Of a stretch of DNA of 50,593 nucleotides, positions 32,535 through 40,472 are shown one piece after another; within the stretch, counting starts at the first letter, position 1, and every line of letters starts with the position of its first letter. This stretch comes from a virus. The position numbers were made by a program, and so were the translations under genes. The notes beneath the pieces are model-generated. The model was not told the DNA's origin, made no database searches, and was given only the letters and a program-made list of their open reading frames with translations. Location of the stretch: positions 1-50,593 of IMG/VR virus record IMGVR_UViG_3300005841_000930; one strand, given 5' to 3'.

Positions 32535-34065
32535 TGCCATCACCTCCGCTATTATTCCCGTCTTGTAGCATGGTAGTGTCTATTGGTACGCTAATATCCT
32601 CCAGTGGCACCACATTATTAGGGAAATAGTATTTATCCATATCCGGGTTGGGGTCGCGGGCGAAGTCCAAATACTCCCGCTTCTCGTTGGGCGTTAGGAA
32701 CGGGCATAAGCTAAGCCATGCAGCAGTCTTCTGCATGTCCTCTTGCAATTCAGGTATGCCGCTAATATCCAAATCAATAAAAAACTTCTTTTTATACTTT
32801 TTATTGTATAAAGGCACCAGTTTCATGTTGTACACATCCGCAATAGCCTTTATTAGTGGTATTGCTCCAGCAGTCCAGCTATCCCTACGCATCTCACTTA
32901 CATTACTTTCGGTGCTGGCAGATTTATTATTAAACATCGTGCTACTAATCTTATAAAGATTGCACAGCATATCAAACGTAAACCCTTGCGAGGCGATAAT
33001 GTCCAAGTCTACAGGACTTAACCCCACTTGGTGAACGTCAATATCGCCTGCCATAACCTTAAGCTTATTGATATTGGTTACGCCACTGTACTCTTTTTTA
33101 TCTGCCTGTTTTTGCTGCCCTATCTGCTCTGTACTGCGCTCGCTGCCATCCCAATCTTTACGGGCTACTATAACGCGCGGCCCACCATTGACGAACATCA
33201 TATCGGCGGCGGTCTCCGCGTTGTTATTACTGGCAACCGTCTTACGGCCGGCAAACAGTGGCGACATGCCGTAAAGCTGTAGGCCGTCAATACTGTATGA
33301 CAGGTTAGGGTACCGGGTGTGTAATACTTCGCTGCCCTTGTACAACATGGCACCGCTTACAATAAGCTCGTAGCCTAATACCGGGTTAGGCCATCCGTTG
33401 GTAGTGATGATACCCGTGTACTGCGATGGCATAATAAACATTTCGCTTACCAACCCAGCGTTAGGCCCTAAATCAAGCGTAGGCATTGCCCAAAAAGCAT
33501 TACCCGTGACCATCATATAGGAAATGAGTGTTTGATAAAACAACTCTTTTGGGTCTTGTCTGTTTGGGTTATCTATAAGTAATTGTAAAGGGTTATCCCC
33601 GCTTACTTCTGTTAATGCCTGTTTTTTAAGTAAAAATTTACGAACATTATTTTCTACACTACTTGGCATTTTACTAAGTGCTTCAAATTGCTTTTGCTTC
33701 GCTTCATCCTTAACCTCGTACACCTTCATGGGCACCGATGCGGCCATCTGCGCTATCCTGCTCACAATACTATACACCGCAGCGCTGGCAGCATACACAT
33801 CGTTGATAATGGATGTGGTCTGTATATTATTGAACCGGGCAAATCCCCCCTGGTTGCGAAAGTTTATTGCAAGCTGGTTTTGCGTGTTCATTAACCGGGC
33901 CGCGAGACTGGTATTATCATTTTGCAGTGCGATATTGTTTTGCTGCAGGCCATTAAACTCCGACTGGATGGCGGATAACTGTTCGTTTATACGGTCGATA
34001 CCTGATGCCCTGGCTAATAGCCTTTGCAGTAAATTTGGTTGCTTTGGTTCTGTAATATTAGCCAT
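32521..34065 (-). CDS. Portal protein, HK97 type
   Basis: 514 aa from the ATG at 34065. The start of the portal domain (DVYAASAAVYSIVSRIAQMA, then ASVPMKVYEV) and NPNRQDPKELFYQTLISYMM, GNAFWAMPTLD, SPLFAGRKTVASNN are characteristic of SPP1/HK97-like portals. An N-terminal coiled coil of about 60 residues comes first. The end is Gly-Asn-rich. The portal forms the dodecameric DNA gate and docks the terminase encoded 36 bases upstream. Confidence 0.92.
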   Translation of the reverse strand: MANITEPKQPNLLQRLLARASGIDRINEQLSAIQSEFNGLQQNNIALQNDNTSLAARLMNTQNQLAINFRNQGGFARFNNIQTTSIINDVYAASAAVYSIVSRIAQMAASVPMKVYEVKDEAKQKQFEALSKMPSSVENNVRKFLLKKQALTEVSGDNPLQLLIDNPNRQDPKELFYQTLISYMMVTGNAFWAMPTLDLGPNAGLVSEMFIMPSQYTGIITTNGWPNPVLGYELIVSGAMLYKGSEVLHTRYPNLSYSIDGLQLYGMSPLFAGRKTVASNNNAETAADMMFVNGGPRVIVARKDWDGSERSTEQIGQQKQADKKEYSGVTNINKLKVMAGDIDVHQVGLSPVDLDIIASQGFTFDMLCNLYKISSTMFNNKSASTESNVSEMRRDSWTAGAIPLIKAIADVYNMKLVPLYNKKYKKKFFIDLDISGIPELQEDMQKTAAWLSLCPFLTPNEKREYLDFARDPNPDMDKYYFPNNVVPLEDISVPIDTTMLQDGNNSGGDGNGNN

Positions 34066-34101
34066 AATAAAACTAAAGTTATACAAATTACTGGAAATTT
34101 A

Positions 34102-35565
34102 TTACAGTTCGTCCCATGACACCTCTCGCTCTACCCATTGGCGTGGTTTTTTAAGGCAGAACCATTGCCGCATCATAAAACAATCCCAGTCGTCAGGGGA
34201 ACGTCCTAAAAGTTCTTTCATAACATCTTTTTGAACAATTTTAAGCTTTCCATCACTATCAGGGTCTCGTTTCTTAACCTGCTCCGCCTCTTCTGTAAAT
34301 TTATCTACAAATGATGTATTTTGTATAAATTCTGACGAAAACCCTATTTCCGAGTTGTTTACCATGACTGCCGCCATGTAACAACACTGCGTTTTGAGGT
34401 TTTCGTAGTTCTGTTTTGGAGCTTCTTTTATTACGCCATCCATAGATACCTCAAGTATTGGACTACTATTATTCACAAACCCTTTACACCCCAAAATATC
34501 CACTACACCGCCGCCTACCCCGTCCTCATCGGCCAATACATTATGCATAGGTACACTTTCTTTTGTGGCCAGGTCCTTAACCTCTGCTGCAACTTCAGGT
34601 ATGCTTTTCTTAACCAGTACGATACGTTTTACAATCACCCACCCATCCCATAGGTATATCGTGGTTGTATCTTTACCAAAACGGGCAACGTCCACGATAA
34701 TATACTTTGTACCACGTTTTGCATGTGCATTGGTAAATAGGCTACGTATGGCATCGTGTGACATTAAAGAATTATCATCGTCATCATAATCGAAATTCCC
34801 GTATAGTAACCGCTGTTTACGTACTTTATCCGCTATTGATTCAAGCTGCTCTATGTAAACACTTTCAATAAATGGATTATCCGTTACCAGTGATTGCAGG
34901 AATTTAATCGTTTTTGGGAGTAACCCGTCTTTAAACGGCTTCCAGAAGTATTGATGCACCCAGTTCTTTTTTGGGTTAAGGGTAATAAACAGCTTTGGTA
35001 TTAGGGCGTATTTGTCGTTATGCTGCCGGCCAAGCCGGGTTTTAATAGTGTCATAGGCTGCCACTGATATTTCCCCTGCCTCCTCAATCCAGCCCCCCGT
35101 GTATTCTTTTGAACCAAAACGCTCAAAATAGGGGTCCGTAGGGTAGTACTTCATTTCAATGAAGTCGATACGGCTACCATTTGGAAACGTGAAATACAGG
35201 TCGGTACCATGAAAATGGTACTGCGTAATGCCAAACAACTTAAACACCTTATGAAATGTCTGTAGTGTTGATTCGCGTAATGATTTTAACTCCTCCCTGC
35301 CCACAAACCACCTAGTTTCAGGGTAGGCCAACGCGGAAAATATAAGCCATATTGCACCTGTGAACGATTTTGCACCACCGGCAGCGCCTCCAAAGGCAAA
35401 CTCCCTGGTTTCAAAATCGGTGAGTATCTGTAAGGCTTTTAGCTGTTTTTCGTGGGTGCGGCGTATGCCGTCCTTCTCAATGGTGCAAAATGGTTGAAAT
35501 ATACCACGCTTAAGGCATGCTATTAAAACGGGGATGCGTTGGGAGAGGAGTGATAATTGGTTCAT
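34102..35565 (-). CDS. Terminase large subunit
   Basis: 487 aa. ATPase: Walker A GGAAGGAKS (residues 59-67) and Walker B WIEEAGE (159-165). Nuclease: VDVARFGKD (291-299), ADEDGVGGG (345-353) and a late PDDWDCFMMRQ give the three acidic positions of the RNase H-like fold. It cuts and pumps phage DNA into the prohead with the small subunit encoded 14 bases upstream. Confidence 0.95.
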   Translation of the reverse strand: MNQLSLLSQRIPVLIACLKRGIFQPFCTIEKDGIRRTHEKQLKALQILTDFETREFAFGGAAGGAKSFTGAIWLIFSALAYPETRWFVGREELKSLRESTLQTFHKVFKLFGITQYHFHGTDLYFTFPNGSRIDFIEMKYYPTDPYFERFGSKEYTGGWIEEAGEISVAAYDTIKTRLGRQHNDKYALIPKLFITLNPKKNWVHQYFWKPFKDGLLPKTIKFLQSLVTDNPFIESVYIEQLESIADKVRKQRLLYGNFDYDDDDNSLMSHDAIRSLFTNAHAKRGTKYIIVDVARFGKDTTTIYLWDGWVIVKRIVLVKKSIPEVAAEVKDLATKESVPMHNVLADEDGVGGGVVDILGCKGFVNNSSPILEVSMDGVIKEAPKQNYENLKTQCCYMAAVMVNNSEIGFSSEFIQNTSFVDKFTEEAEQVKKRDPDSDGKLKIVQKDVMKELLGRSPDDWDCFMMRQWFCLKKPRQWVEREVSWDEL

Positions 35566-35578
35566 TCATGGCCTGTTG

Positions 35579-36025
35579 TTATTGACCGGCTATTTTAGAC
35601 TGAATGGCGGCGAGGTTAATAAGTTCCTCGTCTGAAAGGTTTCCGGTATTGATATTCATAGTGCCGTTAAGCTCCAGGTAGTTCTTTTCATTGATACCGT
35701 AATTAGCTTTCATGTCGAAAATCAAACCGGTAGTACTACCCTCAGCATTAACTAAAGCGCGCTGCTTACGTGCGAAGACTTCAGCCCGTATCTTTTTTAC
35801 CGTTTCGGAATACTCCTCGTTTTTCCCGTAATGATTTAATGTATCTGGGTGAATATTAATGAATTGACAAAAATCTTCTAATGTGTAAACGAAAGGTGTA
35901 GGTATAGCAATAACCTCACCGGCAGACGCTTGGTATTTAACCATACTGTCACAATTGGCTTTGTATTCTGTAAAGCCGTGGTAAAGTTCTTCTGGTGTGT
36001 AGCTTATTGGTCTTCCGCCTGGCAT
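35579..36025 (-). CDS. Terminase small subunit
   Basis: 148 aa. A Gly-Arg start (MPGGRPISYTPEELYHGF), a helix-turn-helix-like segment (YTLEDFCQFINIHPDTLNHY) and a KKIRAEVFARKQRALVNAEG oligomerisation helix fit Bacteroidetes small terminases. It recognises the packaging site and regulates the large subunit. Confidence 0.88.
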   Translation of the reverse strand: MPGGRPISYTPEELYHGFTEYKANCDSMVKYQASAGEVIAIPTPFVYTLEDFCQFINIHPDTLNHYGKNEEYSETVKKIRAEVFARKQRALVNAEGSTTGLIFDMKANYGINEKNYLELNGTMNINTGNLSDEELINLAAIQSKIAGQ

Positions 36026-36079
36026 GCCCCTAAATTACTCCTTTCCCTCGTACCGGCAAAATAATATTGTTTTGGCACA

Positions 36080-36316
36080 TTACCAGGCCTTACGCCGTTG
36101 TGGGTAAACAACATTGGTACGGATGCGCTGGTTGTGAAGTCCTTTGGAATGCGTTTGTAGTTCGGAGGTGGTCTTAATATTACCGTGATTATGTTCCAGC
36201 ATCCTATTCTTCGCCCGCTTCCATTCATTATACACCACGGCTTGGTCGTACGGCAGGTTATTACCACGGGTGGGGTCTTCGTGGAACGTGGAGGCGTAGT
36301 AGCTGGGGATTAACAT
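36080..36316 (-). CDS. Small protein upstream of terminase, unknown
   Basis: 78 aa (MLIPSYYASTFHEDPTRGNN, YDQAVVYNEWKRAKNRMLEH). Its ATG overlaps the previous stop by several bases. The end is basic. A second frame at 36004-36267 overlaps it but looks non-coding. No family is recognised. Confidence 0.55.
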   Translation of the reverse strand: MLIPSYYASTFHEDPTRGNNLPYDQAVVYNEWKRAKNRMLEHNHGNIKTTSELQTHSKGLHNQRIRTNVVYPQRRKAW

Positions 36317-36537
36317 GGTTTGTTGGTTATGAAGCCGAGTGTCTCCATGTACTGAACGCCTTTGGCGGTGATAAGGTTCCAGCCACCGGGTATTTTTTGA
36401 GCTAATCCGTGCTGGATTGCTAACTTTGTATGCTCTTTACTAATCAAATCTCCATCCCATGTTAAACAGGTTAGCTGTTGCAATGTAGCCACATTTGGCT
36501 GATTTGATAACTCTTCGTAATATGTCCTTGTATTCAT
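36310..36537 (-). CDS. Small protein, unknown
   Basis: 75 aa from the ATG at 36537 (MNTRTYYEELSNQPNVATLQ). SKEHTKLAIQHGLAQKIPGG followed by LITAKGVQYMETLGF reads like a winged-helix fragment. A CCCGG/CCGGG hairpin lies 7 bases before the start. Confidence 0.55.
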   Translation of the reverse strand: MNTRTYYEELSNQPNVATLQQLTCLTWDGDLISKEHTKLAIQHGLAQKIPGGWNLITAKGVQYMETLGFITNKPC

Positions 36538-36544
36538 ACTCTCC

Positions 36545-36562
36545 CCCGGCATACGATCCGGG
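36545..36562 (-). other. Start-proximal hairpin
   Basis: CCCGG and CCGGG with an 8-base loop, 7 bases upstream of the ATG at 36537. A second stem, CCCCG/CGGGG, lies at 36573-36589. Confidence 0.5.
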
Positions 36563-36599
36563 AACGTCTAAGCCCCGTGAGGCGCGGGGTGGTGTTAAT

Positions 36600-36722
36600 T
36601 TATAACATAGAGACAATCCTGTCATCAATCCTACGGCGTTTGCGCCAGGTTTTATCTCTTAGGTTTGGTATAAGGTGTAATAATTTTATCCGGTTGTAGG
36701 TTTGCGCGTGTTGTTTTTCCAT
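36600..36722 (-). CDS. 40-aa basic protein
   Basis: Starts MEKQHAQTYNRIKLLHLIPN and continues LRDKTWRKRRRIDDR, strongly basic. It lies between two structured gaps. No family is recognised; a real microgene seems likely from its composition and start spacing. Confidence 0.45.
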   Translation of the reverse strand: MEKQHAQTYNRIKLLHLIPNLRDKTWRKRRRIDDRIVSML

Positions 36723-36754
36723 AATTTCTATTTTAAATTTTAAGCCGCTCCCAG

Positions 36755-36807
36755 CCCCTATCTCCGCACCGTTGGCACTACCCTACAGGGCGGTGTGAGA
36801 TACGGGG
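36755..36807 (-). other. Long intercistronic hairpin
   Basis: CCCC-TATCT and CGCACCG pair with CGGTGTG and AGATA-GGGG; an inner CCCT/AGGG is possible. 53 nt, 32 bases upstream of the start at 36722, with no T-tract on either strand, so not a terminator. Confidence 0.6.
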
Positions 36808-36815
36808 AATTTTGG

Positions 36816-37175
36816 CTACTGTGGTAACGACTGGATGAAGTCAACAACGGCAAGCCAAGTAGCCTCTATGAGTGTATCGGCGTGGAACACCTGCATACGG
36901 TTGATGCGTACCATGAACCGGTTAGAGGCATCCAGCATGCCGAATGTTCTTATGTAGGCATAGTCTTGCCCGTCGGGGAACTCGAAACGGGTGATGCGCT
37001 CAACTATGGGCATAAGCCAATCCCATGATAAGTGATATTGCAAATCATCGATTGTTGCGGGGCGCATTTCTTCTGACCAGAAGCCAAATTTATCACCCAT
37101 TTCGGATATGGATGGATTATTAAAGTCAAACTGCATGTATTCCGCAATAAGTTTGTTTCCTTGTTCTGTTGTCAT
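36816..37175 (-). CDS. Conserved phage protein, unknown
   Basis: 119 aa from the ATG at 37175 (MTTEQGNKLIAEYMQFDF). The pattern GNKLIAEYM, YHLSWDWLMPIVERI and EATWLAVVDFIQSL is a small family found often in Bacteroidetes phages, with no known role. A CCGGT/ACCGG hairpin lies 10 bases before the start. Confidence 0.7.
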   Translation of the reverse strand: MTTEQGNKLIAEYMQFDFNNPSISEMGDKFGFWSEEMRPATIDDLQYHLSWDWLMPIVERITRFEFPDGQDYAYIRTFGMLDASNRFMVRINRMQVFHADTLIEATWLAVVDFIQSLPQ

Positions 37176-37185
37176 GTCTTTATTA

Positions 37186-37202
37186 CCGGTCTTACGCACC
37201 GG
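37186..37202 (-). other. Start-proximal hairpin
   Basis: CCGGT and ACCGG with a 7-base loop, 10 bases upstream of the ATG at 37175. Confidence 0.55.
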
Positions 37203-37208
37203 CGGGCG

Positions 37209-37430
37209 TTATTGAAGTGATTGAATATGTTGTTTAACGGATTGCCAGTAGGCATGGTCGAACTGGCTATGAGTACCTGGGCCGTGAAGCAGGATTGTTT
37301 CAATGTGCTCAACTGCCTCACGTTTAGCTTTCGCCCTGCTCATTGGCTTTCCGGTGTAGTCGCCGTATTCAAACCTGGTTATGATGTTTTCGGCCTTCTC
37401 CTGCTCCCTTGGTGTCATGTTGTTGTTCAT
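37209..37430 (-). CDS. Small helical protein, unknown
   Basis: 73 aa, charged and helical (NMTPREQEKAENIITRFEYG, SRAKAKREAVEHIETILLHG). No family is recognised. A perfect CCGGT/ACCGG hairpin lies 10 bases before the start. Confidence 0.6.
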   Translation of the reverse strand: MNNNMTPREQEKAENIITRFEYGDYTGKPMSRAKAKREAVEHIETILLHGPGTHSQFDHAYWQSVKQHIQSLQ

Positions 37431-37440
37431 ACTTTCTGTA

Positions 37441-37455
37441 CCGGTTACCTACCGG
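37441..37455 (-). other. Start-proximal hairpin
   Basis: CCGGT TACCT ACCGG, perfect 5-bp stem, 10 bases upstream of the ATG at 37430. Confidence 0.55.
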
Positions 37456-37467
37456 CGGAGGTCTGTG

Positions 37468-37710
37468 TTAACGATCAAGTGATACGCGCTCCATTGCGCG
37501 GAGATACACCCAATAGGCGCCGGTCTTTTTACGCGCCCTTGTTTTCTTTACGCTGAATGCAGCGCTACTGCCTAATATCTTTGGTTTTACCTCATCCACC
37601 TTAACAACGCCGCCGACTGTTACGCCTGATAGCATTTCGGTAAACCGGTCGAGCATTGCCTGGGCGAGTTCAGGTGTTTTAAAATGCTGCTCAAAATTGG
37701 CTGTGTTCAT
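37468..37710 (-). CDS. Small basic protein, unknown
   Basis: 80 aa: an N-terminal helix (TPELAQAMLDRFTEMLSGV), a short strand region (GGVVKVDEVKPKIL) and a basic end (VKKTRARKKTGAYWVYLRAM). No family is recognised; nucleic-acid binding is possible. Confidence 0.6.
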   Translation of the reverse strand: MNTANFEQHFKTPELAQAMLDRFTEMLSGVTVGGVVKVDEVKPKILGSSAAFSVKKTRARKKTGAYWVYLRAMERVSLDR

Positions 37711-37728
37711 AGTGTTTGTTTGGATTGG

Positions 37729-38115
37729 TTAAATATTTGATGGAAGCGAGTTCCCTGAAATAATGGCGGCTACAATTTGTACAAATTGATCCAGTGTGTT
37801 TATTTCGTAGCAGATACCCCCTTCAGATTTTACCTGAGCAATAAAGTGTTTCTGGTCATCACTCAACCTGTCACTGCCAACCTTGAAGTCAAAAAAATAC
37901 ATTTGACCTTTGTAATACCAGTGAAAATCTAAAACACCTGGCACAAGTCCTATTGATTTTAGATAATTAGCCCGGATGATAGTTTGCTGTTTTGTTTCAC
38001 CTTTTACAGGCTTCACTTCATTTATCACCGCCCAAAAAGTTTTACGCAAATGAGGGTATGAATTATGTAAATGCAGGTAACATTCCTGCTGCAATCTGTC
38101 ATGGGAATAGTTCAT
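37729..38115 (-). CDS. VRR-NUC nuclease
   Basis: 128 aa. The PD-(D/E)xK core is visible: GLVPGVLDFHWYY supplies the Asp, FFDFKVGSDRLSDDQKHF the D-x-K and following helix; an early HLRKTFWAVINE carries the N-terminal conserved segment. Stand-alone VRR-NUC proteins of phages act as structure-specific nucleases or Holliday-junction type enzymes. It lies beside the origin-like repeat gap and the primase-helicase, pointing to DNA replication or repair. Confidence 0.85.
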   Translation of the reverse strand: MNYSHDRLQQECYLHLHNSYPHLRKTFWAVINEVKPVKGETKQQTIIRANYLKSIGLVPGVLDFHWYYKGQMYFFDFKVGSDRLSDDQKHFIAQVKSEGGICYEINTLDQFVQIVAAIISGNSLPSNI

Positions 38116-38172
38116 AGTAGTGTAACCTTTAATATGATTTGATTTTTAATTATTTATAACGATTTTTAGCCC

Positions 38173-38376
38173 CGGTTTACACAGTATACACTACTTTTCC
38201 TTCCTCTTTCTGGAAAATACAAAATATATAAAGTACTACTTTGAAATATTATTGTTTCCAGTATTTATATAAAATATAGTGTAAACTGTAAACTATATAC
38301 ATTAAGTATATGAAAACCAATATACTATACGGTTTACACTACGGTTTACACTGAACCTGCCTGTGTAAACCGTATA
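38173..38376. other. GTTTACAC repeat cluster, candidate origin or operator
   Basis: The 230-base A/T-rich gap 38116-38345 and the end of the primase gene hold repeated (G)GTTTACAC in both directions: 38173-38182, 38279-38286 (inverted), 38287-38293 (inverted, partial), 38326-38339, 38340-38351 and 38363-38376 (inverted). TATACGGTTTACAC (38326-38339) and its exact reverse complement (38363-38376) form a 14-bp inverted repeat. Iteron-like spacing beside a primase-helicase suggests an origin, but binding of a regulator fits as well. Confidence 0.5.
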
Positions 38377-40472
38377 ACCTCATAAACTCGTTTAGTACTA
38401 CCCTTGTCTTTTTTGTGTACTTGCTTAAACCCTAATCTTTGCAACTCCTGCCCTATCTTATTGATAGATAGTTTTTGATTACTTTTAAACTCTAAGTCAA
38501 CCTTTATATCCGTTGCTGTCATTTCTTCGCCCCTGGCATCGCCAGGAACTTTATACCATCGAGATAACAATTCGTACTCAGCGCTATACGCCTGAAACTC
38601 TGAAGTTTTTTCTGTCAATTCTGCAATATCATCATGGGTTAACCGCCAATTAAAACCAGATTTATAAAGGTGATATGCCTCAATAAACAAGTCGGTTTTG
38701 TCTATTTTATTATAATCAGAATGATTTATATTCAGTACTGGCACCGGTATTAGCCTCCGGTTGCCGGTAGGGTCGTTAAGTATAGCACTTTCATTAGTGG
38801 TGCCGCAAAGTACTGCAATCCTTTGCAGGTCAACGTTACTTCTGCCATAAGGCTCCCTAAGTGAAAAAACCTGTTTAGATAGCGTGCTCTTTAAAACTAA
38901 TTCGTCCTTCTTGCTTTTATTTCCGCACTCATCATCTAATAAAACAAGCTTTTGACACATCAAAATATTTAGGTCGGTATCTTTAATTCCCTGGGAAATA
39001 TCTGTAAAATAAGAACGTAGTTCAACTGGTAACATTCGCCTGAAAAACTCTGTTTTACCGGTGCCGTGAACGTGCCCCGAAAGTATGATCATTAGCGGGG
39101 AATGCTCCCCGTGTATGCTGGCAATAATACCTACAAGCCATTTTTTACCAAATTTCCTGGTATATTCATAATCCCTGGTTAATATGCAATCCCAAAAACT
39201 ATCAATAGTTCCTGAAGGTGTTCTGTCTCTATTACTTGCTATAAACTCATGAAAAGGGTTGTATTTAGGTGTGAAATTGCTGTGAATCATTTTCTCAACT
39301 ATGGTATAGTCAAGCTTTTCCATAACCTTTTTGGATGCTATAAAAAGACTGTTATAGTCATCCTGTTCCATTTGCCGGCCATTATTTTCCACCTGCCTGG
39401 TTATCTCATTTTTACGCAAGGAATAATTAAACCGCAGCCACTGCTCAAGCTGGGTAAGCAAACCTTCCTCTGCCTCTTCTATGTTATTTTCGTAAACCTG
39501 TGTTACTATATTTTCGGTATCATCTACCCCGTCAAACTGCTTTAAATTTTTTTGTATACTTTCTGCAGGCAGGCCTGATCGCTTTCCGTTTACCGCGGCG
39601 GTAAGTATTCTTTTTGTTGTTTGGGAGTAAGTTTGTATGCCAGCCTGCTTGCAGTAATAATAAAATGTGGCTATAGTAGCCTGCTTGCTTCCCTTTGCCT
39701 TAAGGCAGTTAGTGTATTGCTTATCGCAGGCCGTCGCATCATATTTATAGCTATTGGCAGAAACAACATGAAAATAAGAACGACCTTGCTCCCCAAACTT
39801 ATCTACCAATGCAAAGCCAATCCTAAGCCAATCATGGTAATTACTGCACAAATCAAGGTTACGGCGCTGTATGTCCTGTAAAATTTCTTCAAAATCTGTT
39901 TGGGCAAAAACAACCCGATCTACTTTTTTAGGGGCTTTATTTTTAGGGTATTGGGTGAATTTTTGCGATTTTGTGTTAATATATATATCCGGGTCAAATG
40001 ATATAAACCTGGCCCTTGACGGGTTTACGCTGGTTGGATCGCATGGCTCCCCGTAATTATTGTAAAAGTATTCCGACAATCCTGCGTGAGCATCCCGGTG
40101 TTTGTCACCATTTATTTTAACTATTACGCAAAGGCCCCGGCCAGAAATAGAAACGAATGCAGCATAAACGTACGGGTCACAACAAACAATTGATTTAAAT
40201 TCCTGAACGTCCTTTATATTGTCAAAATCCATCCCTATAAAACCAGAATGCTCTTTTATACCATTATCCGAATGCTCTGTGAAAAGGCCGGATAAAGTGA
40301 CGTAAGGAACTTTCTTTTTAGCTTCTTTTCTTTTCACCTCATCCATTGTCCGTATGGGTAAAACAAAATCCTGCCATTTACCGTCCTGAATATATTGCAG
40401 GAAAATATCCATAGATATGTCCTGGCTTCGTTTCGTCTCAAAAATATGTGGGTACAAACTTATGCTGGCCAT
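38346..40472 (-). CDS. Primase-helicase (BT4734-like / VirE type)
   Basis: 708 aa. Residues about 1-190 are a BT4734-like primase-associated domain (HSGFIGMDFDNIKDVQEFKS, YAAFVSISGRGLCVIVKING). About 195-275 look like PriCT-2 (NYHDWLRIGFALVDKFGEQG). About 400-600 are a VirE/VapE helicase with Walker A GHVHGTGKTEFFRR near 460 and Walker B KLVLLDDE near 507. A winged-helix end follows. It probably primes and unwinds phage DNA. Its 3' end carries two of the GTTTACAC repeats. It overlaps the helicase gene upstream by 13 bases. Confidence 0.9.
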   Translation of the reverse strand: MASISLYPHIFETKRSQDISMDIFLQYIQDGKWQDFVLPIRTMDEVKRKEAKKKVPYVTLSGLFTEHSDNGIKEHSGFIGMDFDNIKDVQEFKSIVCCDPYVYAAFVSISGRGLCVIVKINGDKHRDAHAGLSEYFYNNYGEPCDPTSVNPSRARFISFDPDIYINTKSQKFTQYPKNKAPKKVDRVVFAQTDFEEILQDIQRRNLDLCSNYHDWLRIGFALVDKFGEQGRSYFHVVSANSYKYDATACDKQYTNCLKAKGSKQATIATFYYYCKQAGIQTYSQTTKRILTAAVNGKRSGLPAESIQKNLKQFDGVDDTENIVTQVYENNIEEAEEGLLTQLEQWLRFNYSLRKNEITRQVENNGRQMEQDDYNSLFIASKKVMEKLDYTIVEKMIHSNFTPKYNPFHEFIASNRDRTPSGTIDSFWDCILTRDYEYTRKFGKKWLVGIIASIHGEHSPLMIILSGHVHGTGKTEFFRRMLPVELRSYFTDISQGIKDTDLNILMCQKLVLLDDECGNKSKKDELVLKSTLSKQVFSLREPYGRSNVDLQRIAVLCGTTNESAILNDPTGNRRLIPVPVLNINHSDYNKIDKTDLFIEAYHLYKSGFNWRLTHDDIAELTEKTSEFQAYSAEYELLSRWYKVPGDARGEEMTATDIKVDLEFKSNQKLSINKIGQELQRLGFKQVHKKDKGSTKRVYEVIRFTQAGSV

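Noticed and set aside
36004-36267. 87-aa minus-strand frame overlapping 36080-36316
   Set aside because: Cys/Pro-rich, overlaps both the small terminase start and a better frame; composition is not protein-like.
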